DNA from: Hyalella azteca
Lineage: Eukaryota > Arthropoda > Malacostraca > Amphipoda > Hyalellidae
NCBI RefSeq assembly: GCF_000764305.2
Contig: NW_025944324.1
Location: 186,001-250,000, forward strand
Length of the DNA: 64,000 nt
Reading direction: 5' to 3'
The notes below the pieces were generated by a model that saw nothing but the letters and a program-made list of their open reading frames with translations, made no database searches and was not told the origin of the DNA. Position 1 is the stretch's first letter, and each line of letters opens with the position of its first letter. The position numbers were made by a program, and so were the translations under genes. Shown here piece by piece: positions 22,561-34,009 of the stretch.

Positions 22561-24395
22561 CGAAACAAGCCTTCTTCGTGTAACCAAATCAGGATGTGGT
22601 CAATGATCCAGCTGAGCTGTGGCATTCTTGTGCATCAGCAAAGGAAAAAGGATAAGAAAACTTCTAATTTTGCTGTTGGTATTTGAGGTCGGTTTCCAAC
22701 TTTTTATATGGTATGTTTTTTTCAGGAAATTTATGGATAATGCAGATAATTTGTGGTAAATTTAGCCTTAAATGCATCTTTATGTAGCGTATGTTTAAGC
22801 GTACATAGTAAAAATTGAAAAATTAGAAGCAAACCAATTAGAATTATAAAAAATGAAAAAATAGACCAGGTCTTCAAGCACGACTCGATCCTGCAATTCA
22901 TCACATATCATCGCAGTTCATAAGAAAGTTATTTTGTAAACTTGTAAAATTTACTTCATAGATAACATATATATTGAAGCATTATTCTTCATCAAATGAC
23001 GCATTTATGTTCTATCTGAGGGCATTATATTTTCAGAAATCAATTATTTCCTACAATTTTGATTGTTATCCAGCGATTAGGTTTTAATCATGAGATTAAA
23101 TTTGCTTCATGTCGAACACGTGCTTCTTTGTTGATATCAAATTCAACTATTTCAATTTTCAAATCAATAATTATTGTCAGGTACCATTATTTACAAAAGT
23201 TCTTTGGTAATGACATATAAATTAAATCAAGATTATTAGCATATCATGCTATATAAGAATATTTTGAAGAAAAGAACGAGACAAATTGAATCAAGTTTAT
23301 TTTGTGTATAATTCATGCTACACACTCAGCAATGGAATATGTAAATATTAATGTAATATTATGAGAGAAATATAATTTTTTTAACAAATGTCTTAAATTA
23401 AAATATTATATATTATAATATATAATATTAATAAATTACCGATATTAAATTAACATTAACTTTCATTAATTTAAATTTTTATCTGAAGATGATTTTCAGA
23501 TAATTTCACCTTAACGTAATCAAATGTAGATCAAATGTATAGCATGCTTGCCACCGCGCTTTCCAATACACCACGGCAATTTGGAAGGAACGTGCACACG
23601 TAATTCGATACGGTCTTGCGAGAATGTTTCCGAAGCCAAAGTCCACTTATTCGCGCTAGTTTAGGTGCTAGAAAGCTTGTTTTAGAGGTTGGAAAGGTGT
23701 GAGAACACGCAAACTGGGGCGTCGTCACGATACCTGAAACCTGTGAAGAGTATTCTGTAACCTGTGGAGATATACCGAGCTCATGCACTCGTTTCCAAAG
23801 ACTTGGTCGAAGCAGGTTAGATTGTTTTACGGAAAAGACAGACACGACAGTGAAATGTATACCGTTTGTTCTTGCTGGTTAAGTCGTGTCTCTCTGCTGG
23901 CTTAAAATAGGGATCGTTTTACAGCATTGAGAAACGTTGAGAATTGTCTAATGGTCATTATTGTGATCTCTGTTAGTGGTTTATGGGCAAATGCTCAACG
24001 CCGGTGCATTTTTTTTATAAAATCATGTTGGCAGACTCGAATGTATCCGACTTCAACCTTCATGTGTAACTATTATTCTATTTATTTGTATATAAAACTA
24101 TTTTCGTCCATAGAATAAATGATAATATGGGGAGCGAGGTAAAATTATTCGTTATAACAATAACATAAATTTTTTTGCAAGAAAACGATTATTAGATCAC
24201 ATACCTAGTGTAATCCCTGTTTCACACCCCGTGTATCCTTGCATTAATAGAATTTATTCTTTTTTTTTTATTCCATTTGAGACTGGAACTCACATAACAT
24301 CTGGATAATTTAAGCATTAATTTCAATATTTTTAATCCGCATCTCCTGAAAATTCACTTGCATACAGGACGCGAATCATTCCCGTAACTTAGATA
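22561..24395. other. Intergenic sequence with a GC-richer block at 23.53-23.9 kb
   Basis: Mostly AT-rich, with an AT palindrome near 23400-23430. The segment 23531-23845 is balanced in composition and open on the minus strand for 104 aa without a recognisable domain. It might be an exon fragment or a non-coding RNA; I cannot tell. Confidence 0.35.
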
Positions 24396-25175
24396 AGGGG
24401 TTGAAAATTAGATTATAGTAGCTAAGATACGGGGTGCAAAATTATATCCGTAGCTAAGATACGCAGTGCAAAACGAGATCCGTAACTAAGATACAATTTA
24501 AGGAGCATAATCAGATCCGTAACTATAAGATACGGGGTGTAAAATAAGACCCGTGGTTTTAAGATACGCACTGCAAACTCAGATCAGAAGCTATGATACG
24601 ATCGAGGTGAACAATTTGCCCCTAGCTATGATACGGGGTGCAAAATAAGATTCGTAGCTAAAGATACGGAGTGCATAATCAGATCCGTAGCTAAGATACA
24701 GGGGGTGCAAAACGAGATCCGTAGCTATAAGATACGAAGTGCAAAATAAGATCCGTGGCTAAGATAAGGAGGTGCAAAATGAGACCGTAACTATAAGATA
24801 CGTAGTGCATATTCAGATCCTTAGCTATAAGATACGGCAGGGTGCAAAATAAGATCCGTAGCTATAAGATACGTAGTGCATAATCACATCCGTATAGCTA
24901 AGATACGGAGGTGTAAAATGAGATCCGTAGCTATAAAATACGTTGTGCATAATTTAATCAGATCAGTAGCTATGATACGGGGTACATAATCAGATCCTTG
25001 GCCAAGATACGGGGTGCGAATAAGATCCGTAGCTATAAGACCTGTAGTTCAAAATAAGATCCTTTGCTAAGATACGGGGTGCAAAATATGATTAGTAGCT
25101 TTAAGATACCTAGTCCATAATCAAATCCTTGGCTAAGATGCAGTGGGGGACAAAATAAGATCAGTGCTTTAGACA
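24396..25175. repeat. ~33-38-bp minisatellite, ~22 degenerate copies
   Basis: The unit alternates AGATCCGTAGCTAAGATACG GGGTGCAAAATA with a variant ending CGTAGTGCATAATC. Unit length varies by a few bases because TAGCTAAG and TAGCTATAAG forms alternate. Confidence 0.95.
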
Positions 25176-27785
25176 AATGACAGGTGAGTAATACCTGGTA
25201 TCCATGGTAACCCTGGCCCTCATTATTAGTCAAGCACTCAGTCTTACCTTGGAGATACCTCACATCCAGGTGAACAAAGTACTTGAAGTGCCTCCAAATA
25301 GCTGACTGTAAAAGCCCTTATACCGAGAAACAAGCCTATTATCTCTGAACCTTTATGCTAAGGTGGCTTCTTTTATACTATGAAGAGGCACTTACCGTCT
25401 CACTCTAGCATTTTGTGTAACTTCCTGAGGACGAACAATGAGACTCGAGAAGCCTATCTAAACTGAAGAGATCACCACATAATAGAGCCAGGGCTCGCTA
25501 ACGAGCGTTATACTGCTTGCCACCTGGACCCAATGAACACGTCAACTTCTCGCACTTAATTCTTTGCGTGCTTTTATTGGGGTACGTAAGTCGGACCTCC
25601 ATGTGTAGAATTCGGATGCTTTGAATTTTCTTGTAGTCAATTCGCTGAAGAATTAATTGGCTGTAAAGTTACAAATCTACACAACACAGTGACAGATCAG
25701 CAATTAATTTCTCTCTCCTAAAATCTGGAGTGAATACCTATTGAATTCCCTTGAATGAGGATCAATTCCAATTTAATTAAGCGTAATCATTGTATAATTA
25801 TGGTTGATAACGCATAAAATTAGGTAAAAAGGTTGATTAAGAATAATATCTAGGCAATAATTATTTATTAGGTCTAATTCATGGTGCCTTAATGTATAAT
25901 TCGGTTATGCATGATTCTTGAATGATTTTCTATCATCATTTATATCATAATTAACAGCCACCCTAAAATAACGATCATTTATTAATAATTTTTATTGTTT
26001 GCATGAAGGAAGGTAACTGTGTAGGGTCTACAAATTCTTTGTCCTCGACAGATTCTCATTAATTGACGAAATGTGAAATTATTTTATAAAAGAATGACAT
26101 TAATTCTGTCTCTAATTTAATGTCAATGTTTTTAATGTTTTTAATGTTGTCTCTAATTCTGTCTCTAGTTTAATTTGCCAATGAACGGAATGTATTAATT
26201 GTACAACATTGGCCTGAATTTTCTCGTATCAAATATCCATAATTTGTATGCTACACGTGCATTCACGCACTGGAATTCAAATAATGTGTCAGTACAGACA
26301 ATTTGTGACCATAATTGTTGATCAGTGATCAGGAAAACGAAAGTTAGTCGAGTACAAGAGAAGATTAGTCCCGCTCAAGCAAACGTTAGAGATGCTCAGC
26401 TCTAACACGTCCACTATTGGACATTTTAGAGCCATTATAAAAATATATAATATAATGAATCAATTAATGAATTATGAATATATAACATAATGAATTACTT
26501 TCTCTATAATGAAGGATTTCAATACAGAGAACCTAAAAAAAGTATCGGCGACGTGCGGCACTCGCTGACATATTGAAATCTCTTCCCCATGGTGAAGTGA
26601 TTAGTTTATTTTGATTTATCACAAAACATTTCAACACAAATTTATAACAAAACAAAATTGAACACAAAGTCCAATTTTTAGGTCTAGGTAGAATTTTGAA
26701 CCGTACGTAGTTTACATTGGGTGTCAAGCGCCGTATGAATAGATTTGCTCAGTGAACTTTAACCTTTGCTTTGATATAACATTTTTTATAACTTTGATAT
26801 GACATGTGCAACGATAGCTCTATGATCAAAGAGTCTTTTTTAGCACGATCGTTAATCCGAAAATCATAATAGCACCCACGTAAATAATGCAACAGAAGGT
26901 GATGTGCCGAAATTGTTTACTTAAAAATAAATAAAATAAAGCTCAGATACTCAAAATTTGCTGCGGCCGACGGCTTTATATTGATAAGGATTTATAGAAT
27001 CAACCACGGTTTTTAGCAATTGGTAGAGACAGAGATGTGGTTATGTAGATTACGATAATCAAGGATAACCTTTGAAATTTTAGCGTATCCAACTTAGCAG
27101 TCCCTGGCCATGCTGATGCACCACCTTGGATAAACGCAAGATGAGATAGGAGTGTCATAACAAATTATTTTGCCCGGGCATTCTGAATCTCAGCTAAAAC
27201 AAAGCTCTAAATTGAAAAAAATTGTTGAAATCGACCAGGTAACAAAACTTATTTCTAATATACATCACGTCTTTTACGTTCAGAGGAGCAATTGAAAGTT
27301 TTTGGGACTGCATATATAAAGTGGATTTATTTCCGCTTTTTTTAAATAGTAAGTACAAATGTCTTAGTTACGAAGTAATAGCCGGTCTTAATAGTCCCTA
27401 AATTCAGTATCAGTTTTTTCTCACGATTTTGAAGTAGGCATACTACGTGACATTTTTGACTTGTACCGCATTTTCTCTGACCACAGGTCAATTTTTTAGC
27501 AGTTTAGCAATGACCAATCCTTAATCTCTTCCTTTCGCCGCCTTCTCTTACATAGGTTGCCGGTAAATTTCATTTGTTTCGCCTTATTCAGTCGGGATTT
27601 TTCTTTCTAAAATACAGATTATTATCCGTAGAAAACAAAGCGCAGTAATAGCTTATATTAGGCATGAAAGTTAATGATGTTCAAAAAAATTATCGCCCCG
27701 GAACACAACCTTACGGTAACCTCATCCTCTAGAGTTTTCGAAAAAAAATTACCATCCAATGCGCATCGTAATCACTACTTTTCTA
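25176..27785. other. Intergenic sequence, higher complexity at 25.2-25.6 kb
   Basis: The first 400 bp are balanced in composition and unique. From 25630 to 25960 there are many TAATTA/ATTAAT words. No coding or RNA gene is recognised. Confidence 0.4.
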
Positions 27786-27789
27786 CTCA

Positions 27790-28215
27790 TTACGACTTAC
27801 AGAGTATCGTATTGTGTACGACTTGCACGGCATCGTATTAATTATGACTTACATGGCATCGCATTGTTTACGACTTACATAGTATCGTATTAATTACGAC
27901 TTACATAGCATCGTATTAATTGCGACTTGCATAGCATCGTATTAATTACGACTTACATAGCATCGTATTAATTACGACTTACATAGCATCGTATTAATTA
28001 CGACATGCATAGCATCGTATTAATTACGACTTACATACCATTGTATTATTTATGACTTACATAGCATTGTATTATTTATGACTTACATAGCATCGTATTA
28101 ATTGCGACTTGCATAGCATCGTATTAATTACGTCTTGCATAGCATCGAATTGGTTACGACTTAGCTAGCATCGTACGTACTAATTACGACTTACTTAACA
28201 TCGAATTATTTCAGT
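27790..28215. repeat. 26-bp minisatellite with TTAATTAC core, ~16 copies
   Basis: The unit is GCATCGTATTAATTACGACT plus TACATA. Most copies keep the homeodomain-type core TTAATTA. It lies about 5 kb upstream of the homeobox gene start. Confidence 0.95.
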
Positions 28216-30640
28216 TCACGATGACTGAAAGTTTCTAATTTTTGCAACTGGCCTTGAACTGTCCCATAATTAACGAATTAAAAACTCGTACATAGAGCTC
28301 TTGCCTAATGAAAAGAATGAGTAATTGTGTGCTTGCCTAATTTTCAAATTCGTATTTATGTTTTTTTTGTGTCGAAATATAATCTACGTCTAGAATATAC
28401 ACTTTAATTGGGAACCGGAAACCCTATTTGTCGAGATGGTTGATATCAATTGCCAATTTCACGCATTAAAACAATGCGTGAACGAGAACAACAACATTTT
28501 ATATCATGTTCAACTTCAACTACATTTTGCACATCTACAACATTTTGCAAGCTCTGGGATACTTTTCTTGTATTTGTACACACAAAATAGGAATAAAGGC
28601 ATTCAAAATTTTTGCACCTAATACACATGAAGAAGAGTTGAATAGTTTGAACAAATTTGATTGTGAAATTAATGTTTATTTTAACAAAATGTACAAAATT
28701 ATGTAAACTATAGTATATCCAATGAATCCAAAATAATGTGAAAATACAATTCAGTGTGTGTGATCTGAGGTCGCTACCGTACTATTCTTCGTACAGGAAC
28801 GTGTGTGGCTGGGTCATTATACGTCATTATACCCATGGGTGTTCGTCGACACTTATTATACTCGATGTGTTTGTCAAAGTCGAAACGAATGGGCTTAGGT
28901 TTTTTGCCCTAGTTTTTACACGGTAGTTTATAATAGCAAACGCCTAAATGAACCAACCTTTAATGATGAACAGGTCACCGTGATTTCGGTGTCGTCTATC
29001 AATTAATCATCTCGAGATCCTAAGTTCGAGTAAGAATTTCTAGGCTTCCTACCTGCCTCTGTTTCCTACGTCAGTGAAGCGAGAAGTTGAGAAAAATAAG
29101 TAAGTTTATTATTGTACGTATTGTGTTTAAGAAAGCACCAATGAACTTGTGCTGATTTTATTGAAGATTGATACTTAAAAATTTAGAAAATATAGAATCT
29201 AGTTCGTTGTATTATTTTAAATGTCTAATTCAGCGATGCATGTTTTCCTAACAAAAGTCAATTCAATTCCAATATAACATTTTACTACTATTATCTTGGC
29301 TCATGATTTTTTTCCATTTTATCAAATAACGTTTTACATTCCAGATCATTATTCAATGAAATAATTTTTTGTTACAAATAAAAAATGCACAGTGGCATAC
29401 CACAGCATCACAAAAAAATCGTTTAGCTCCAATATTATTCCCAGGTCATGAAGGCCGCTGTGGCAAATTAATGATGATAATAATCACCAATTTAGGCATT
29501 GTTTCACTGATTACGCCGATGATATATCGTCATGTGTTCGACACCTCAACACTGGGCTCAGTTCAACTGGACTGCTAATGGTAAATGGTTTGGCCAGATA
29601 CATTGGGCCCATGTATGCCGGTCAGAACGAATGGACTTTTTCTTGTTTAAAGAATAAAAGAAGATGTGCTTTGAGCTCTCTAAACACAATTAAAGAGACC
29701 AGGTGCATTTGTCTGCACAAATCATGTATGGAAATCATTAATTTGGGCGGTGATATTTTTTCTCGGAGGTATTTTGGAAGTGAGAAAATATTTTTCTTGG
29801 AGGTCCGTGACATGTAGTTTTCGTCCGTGAGAAAACGTGTGTGCTCGCATGCTTTTTATGCATGGAATTATCTGAACTTATATTAGTTTGAAAAATGTTT
29901 AATTGAATAAAGCGTTTCTAGCGAAACTTTTCAGATTTCTGATTCAAATGCATAAATGAAAGCTCGCTATATATTAATTAGAATTACTACGTATCCTACC
30001 GATCGATAATATAGTGCATGGTTATTATGAAGCGATAACTTCCAGATTATTTAAATTCAAAAATTTAGAAAATACTCAAGTGCATATATTCGAATTATTC
30101 TAACTATAATGGATGAAACAGAGTGACACCTTGATATTTATCCACATTTGGAATAAAAAGGCAATAATTTTTATCTTTTGATTAATTATTGAATGATTTA
30201 TGGCTATCAATTAGTTTTCTAACATAATTATTCACGTCGTCTCAATTCTTATTATCTTAAGGGGTGATATTCAAACTTTATACATCAATGTAAAAAAACT
30301 CAACGTGCGCTTTATAATTAATCTGTCTCCGGAATAAATAAGTCAAATTTAATAATTTGTTTACAATAAAAAATAAAAGTAAACTGTAAACTTGCCGTCG
30401 AAAATTTATGGTGAATGAACCTTGCGACTTTTTATTTATCGACTTATTTATATAATTATGAATTAATTATCGATAAATCAACTATGGGTACATTTATGCT
30501 TGATTAGAATTTCTGCGATGTGTGCTTCAATTAACACGGCTGTATGGATTGGATTACAAATAAATCGGATTACAAATAACGAATAAAAATTACACACGAT
30601 GCTTAAATTTTTGGAAGGTAAGTGGGCACTATATCGCTGC
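28216..30640. other. Intergenic sequence, nothing recognised
   Basis: Several 60-80-aa open frames (for example 28436-28621, 29369-29578, 29578-29817) show no recognisable domain or splice pattern. Confidence 0.4.
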
Positions 30641-30644
30641 TAAG

Positions 30645-30850
30645 CAAGTGATCGTGTTTATAATTTATATCAATGCAGGTTTTAATTATAAATTTCAGGC
30701 TACATATATTAATTGTCAATTGATGCGATATCAAGCTTTGTATATACTTGGCTCGATCCGTATACTGGCCAACAAAAAATTAATATCAATACAAATTTAT
30801 AATTTATATCAATACATGATTTATTTATAAATTTCAGGCTACACATATGG
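30645..30850. repeat. Imperfect direct duplication, ~150-bp apart
   Basis: TATAATTTATATCAATGCAG, TATAAATTTCAGGCTACATA and CCGTATACTGGC occur twice, at about 30658-30770 and 30798-30865. Confidence 0.6.
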
Positions 30851-30914
30851 CTCCGTATACTGGCGTATATATAATACGACGGGTAGAATTAATATGTACG
30901 GCATTCGCAGAGCA

Positions 30915-31036
30915 ATCAAACAGCGATACAATATTCGCCCTTGTATCAAACAGCGATACAATATTCGCCCTTGTATCAAGCAGCGATACAATATTCGCCC
31001 TTGTAACAAACAGCAATACAATATTCGCCTTTGTAT
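30915..31036. repeat. 30-bp minisatellite, four copies
   Basis: The unit is CAAACAGCGATACAATATTC plus GCCCTTGTAT. The first three copies are nearly identical. Open frames on both strands are by-products of the 30-bp length. Confidence 0.95.
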
Positions 31037-31119
31037 GTGTAGGTCATCCTGAATAAGCTTTGCTCGGCATAAGGGCGTATATATATGTATATATATATTA
31101 GGTTTGGTTAGGTTAGGTA

Positions 31120-31190
31120 TATCAGTACTACGCACAGAAAGTGAGTTACTATATGGACAATATTACCCATTCAATTGTCTGAGTCGATCT
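31120..31190 (+). repeat. Dispersed ~100-bp repeat family, copy 3
   Basis: Contains TATCAGTACTACGCACAGAA, AGTGAGTTACTATATGGACA and ATATTACCCATTCAATTGTC, in the same order as copies at 4.7, 49.2 and 51.8 kb. It is directly preceded by a short GGTTTGGTTAGGTTAGG tract. Confidence 0.5.
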
Positions 31191-32178
31191 AAGCTTAGCT
31201 TTTTGATTAAAACAAGATAGTTCGCAAATTGATACTAGATAATATCTTTCGAATTAATCGCACACAACAACAATTAAGAGTTATATGGAGGTATATTATA
31301 TGAGATATTATCTGCTTATATAGAATACTTCGACGGTATTATCACTGCGCCTTGATAATCCCGTTATCTCAAACAATCCGAATTATTACAGCATCTTGAA
31401 TCCCGTCTTCCCTATATAGTCCCATCATCCCGAATTATACCCAATTATAAAAAAATTCATATAAATATTCAGGGATCAAACTTCAAGCGTGATCTAGCCC
31501 TCCTCTTCCCCATTTAATAGAACCATATTACTCATCCATTAATTAGAAAAAAAACATTTATTTTGTGGATTCATATTCAAACAATCTGCAGATATTTAAA
31601 TATCCTCAGTAGATCACGATAATTAATTACCACTATCCTTTAATCGTCATGTTATGGTCTTGGACGTAATTTTTATATCATTCCTATGTCCCAACTATAC
31701 TAATTAATAATTGTTTGGAATCGTCCCCGCATTGTGGGGCAAACAAGCAGATACCAGAAGGAGCCATTCCATTTCAATACTTACTAATATTTTTTACCTT
31801 TTCGACTAAACGAAAGAAAATCCTTTTCCACTTGAACGCGTTACGCTGTAAATATTTGTATCCAATATGGTTTGATCTATTGAAGTAGTTTCTTAAATTT
31901 AAACAATTAATAAATAAGATTCATTATCGAATATACAGTATATGTCCGTGATAGCTCCAATAACCACCCATAATCGTGGTGATCTGCGTTTAGTATATGC
32001 ATTTTTGACAATTTGTTCACATAACCTAGCTAGTTTTCTGCTTGAACATTGAATTCTTACGCGTATTTCATTTTACCAGAAAATCATGAATATTTCAGGA
32101 AGGAAACTCCGATGAAAGATAATTCGTCAGAATAACTTTTCGACACACACCCATGATTGTGTTCATTAATAGCTGATT
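31191..32178. other. Intergenic sequence, nothing recognised
   Basis: AT-rich. A small hairpin (CCCCGCATTGTGGGG) lies near 31726. No supported feature. Confidence 0.45.
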
Positions 32179-32179
32179 A

Positions 32180-32470
32180 TCGTGCAATCTTTCAGTAATA
32201 AATTAATTACCATGCCACCTTTCATCACTAAATTAATTACCGTGCAACTTTTCATTAATAAATTAATTACCGTGAAACCTTTCATGATTAAATTAATTAC
32301 TGGGCAGCCTTTTATTATTAAATTAGTTACCGTACAACTTTTCATTAATAAATTATTACCGTGCAAATTTTCAGTGATAAATTATTTACCTAGTAACCTT
32401 CCATTATTAAATTAATTAATCTGCAACCTTTCAGTAAAAAATTAAATATTTGGCAAACTTTCATTAATCT
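32180..32470. repeat. 30-bp minisatellite with TTAATTAC core just upstream of the homeobox gene
   Basis: The unit is CGTGCAACCTTTCATTAATA plus AATTAATTAC, about ten copies. Nearly every copy keeps ATTAATTAC or TTAATTA. The array ends about 600 bp before the start codon of the homeobox gene. Confidence 0.95.
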
Positions 32471-33072
32471 TGTAAAGATTATCAGCATCTGAATGCGACA
32501 CGTGTAAAAACTGGGCGTGGAGGCAATCAGCAACATAAACTGTAGCTGTCGATGTATGAATCAACAGAATCATTATACTCCTCTTGTTACAGCTTAAGGT
32601 TCTTTCCGTACTTGAATGCAATCAACCCTTTAGCAAGTCTTCCTACTTGCTGTTGAACTCGCTCCTCCTCTTCCTAAGTCCTTAAACCTTAACAGTGGAG
32701 GCCGGCCCTAGGTTTTCCCTTAATCACTTTATGCTCCGCCTTGAACACAAAGTGTGTTGGTTGAACTCCGCCTTCGGTCCGTGATATTCGTATAACTGAG
32801 GTGTCCGTTGAAGAGGGTTTTCATACGTGCACCAGCCGTTCTTCCGTGAGAGTGTATCGGTTTCTTCAGAACTGAAATCAATTTGTGAAGCGTTTTTTTC
32901 CGATAATTGTGGTATATTAGCGACCGCCGGGAGATATAACCGTGTTTCAAACATTGACTGAGTTGGAATAATTTGTTTTAAATCGATCTCGATGAAATAA
33001 AATTCCAGTTTTGAATAAAAATGTGCGAGTGAAATTTCATCGAAACGAAATCTTTGTCGCACATCGCTGAAG
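32471..33072 (+). promoter_or_regulatory. Presumed promoter and 5' leader of the homeobox gene
   Basis: This 600-bp block is unique and less AT-rich than its surroundings. No convincing TATA box or initiator was identified, so the transcription start is not placed. An in-frame TAA at 33016-33018 precedes the chosen ATG with no in-frame ATG between. Two very short upstream frames occur, at 32992-33000 (Met-Lys-stop) and 33021-33032 (Met-Cys-Glu-stop); if transcribed they could lower translation. The 112-aa minus-strand frame here is antisense and has no recognised domain. Confidence 0.4.
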
Positions 33073-34009
33073 ATGCCTCAAGGAGCAACGTCTCTCTTAC
33101 CGCCGCCGATCCCCAAGAAAATGGGATTTACAATCGAATCTCTGGTAGGCGGTCGGATGTCCCCACCAAAAACTGAATCCGAATCGCCACCATTGTCGAC
33201 ACTTCGAAATTCGATGAATTTTTTATCTTCGGATATCAATCGAGATGGGCGGTACACAGCAGATAATGGCTACGGACACAGGGACCAACATTCGAATATT
33301 TTGTTATCGCGAGATATTTTCGCTCTTCACCAGCAGCAACAGCATCAGAATGACATCGTGAATGACTGTTTTTTCAGGGAACAGATATTGATGCGGCAAA
33401 GATCACAGCTACAAGAACAGATAAATCAGGATCAACTGAAGCGTTCTACATTAAATAGGGAATTTCTAAATCAGGAATTGGAAAGAGAAGTATTACTTAG
33501 AGGTCACCAGGAATTCGAACGCAAGGAATTCGATGAAAAATGTACAAAGAAAACCAAAATATCGCCTCGAAATTCCCCGAGAAATTCACCGAGAAGTTCA
33601 CCATCATTACCTCAAATTTCTTCTTCCCCACCACATTCATTTACAGAAGAAGATCGCCGATCTATTCCTTCCCCAAACTCAATGAAAAAGCACCTTGGTG
33701 CTACGCCTTCATTGACTTCAAGTTTAATCCACAACAATTTTATTAATCCTCTACAAGGTCCAATTTTATCGACTCTGCCACCACAATTTATGGCCCTTGG
33801 TGGTGCTGGTACAGGACCGCCACAGATACAAATACCTACACCTATGGTACACCCGTTACTGGGTGCAGGATTACCTCAAGGTCTTGGTGGTAGTTTATCC
33901 AACTTACCCGGTGGTATCGGGACTCCATTACCGGCGGTTCCAAGAGATTTTCCGCTTTATCCGTGGCTTCTATCCCGACATGGCAGAGTTTTTCAACCGG
34001 GATTTCCAG
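33073..34009 (+). CDS. ems/E5-like: EMX/empty-spiracles class homeobox protein, exon 1
   Basis: First coding exon (312 codons plus one base) of a predicted 429-aa nuclear transcription factor. EMX/Ems proteins pattern head and brain in animals. Residues 19-25 are FTIESLV, the eh1-like N-terminal motif of EMX proteins that typically recruits Groucho corepressors. Residues 291-300 (RDFPLYPWLL) carry the YPWL hexapeptide seen upstream of EMX homeodomains. Between them lie a Gln-rich run (87-92), a charged, probably helical segment rich in Q/E/R/L (about 98-158), SPRN repeats (164-177) and a Gly/Pro/Leu-rich linker (240-290). The start is the first ATG after an in-frame stop. The exon ends CCAG|GTAATT, phase 1. 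The helical insert is longer than I expect for this family. ems and E5 are insect paralogues, and I cannot choose between them with certainty; [12 protein letters not shown] leans to E5. Confidence 0.93.

Noticed and set aside
24396..28215. CRISPR-like regular repeats
   Set aside because: Units are contiguous tandem repeats without unique spacers, in an intron-containing eukaryotic genome.
28940..29060. Possible second tRNA-like B box (AAGTTCGAGTAAG)
   Set aside because: No matching A box at proper spacing and poor agreement with the B-box consensus.
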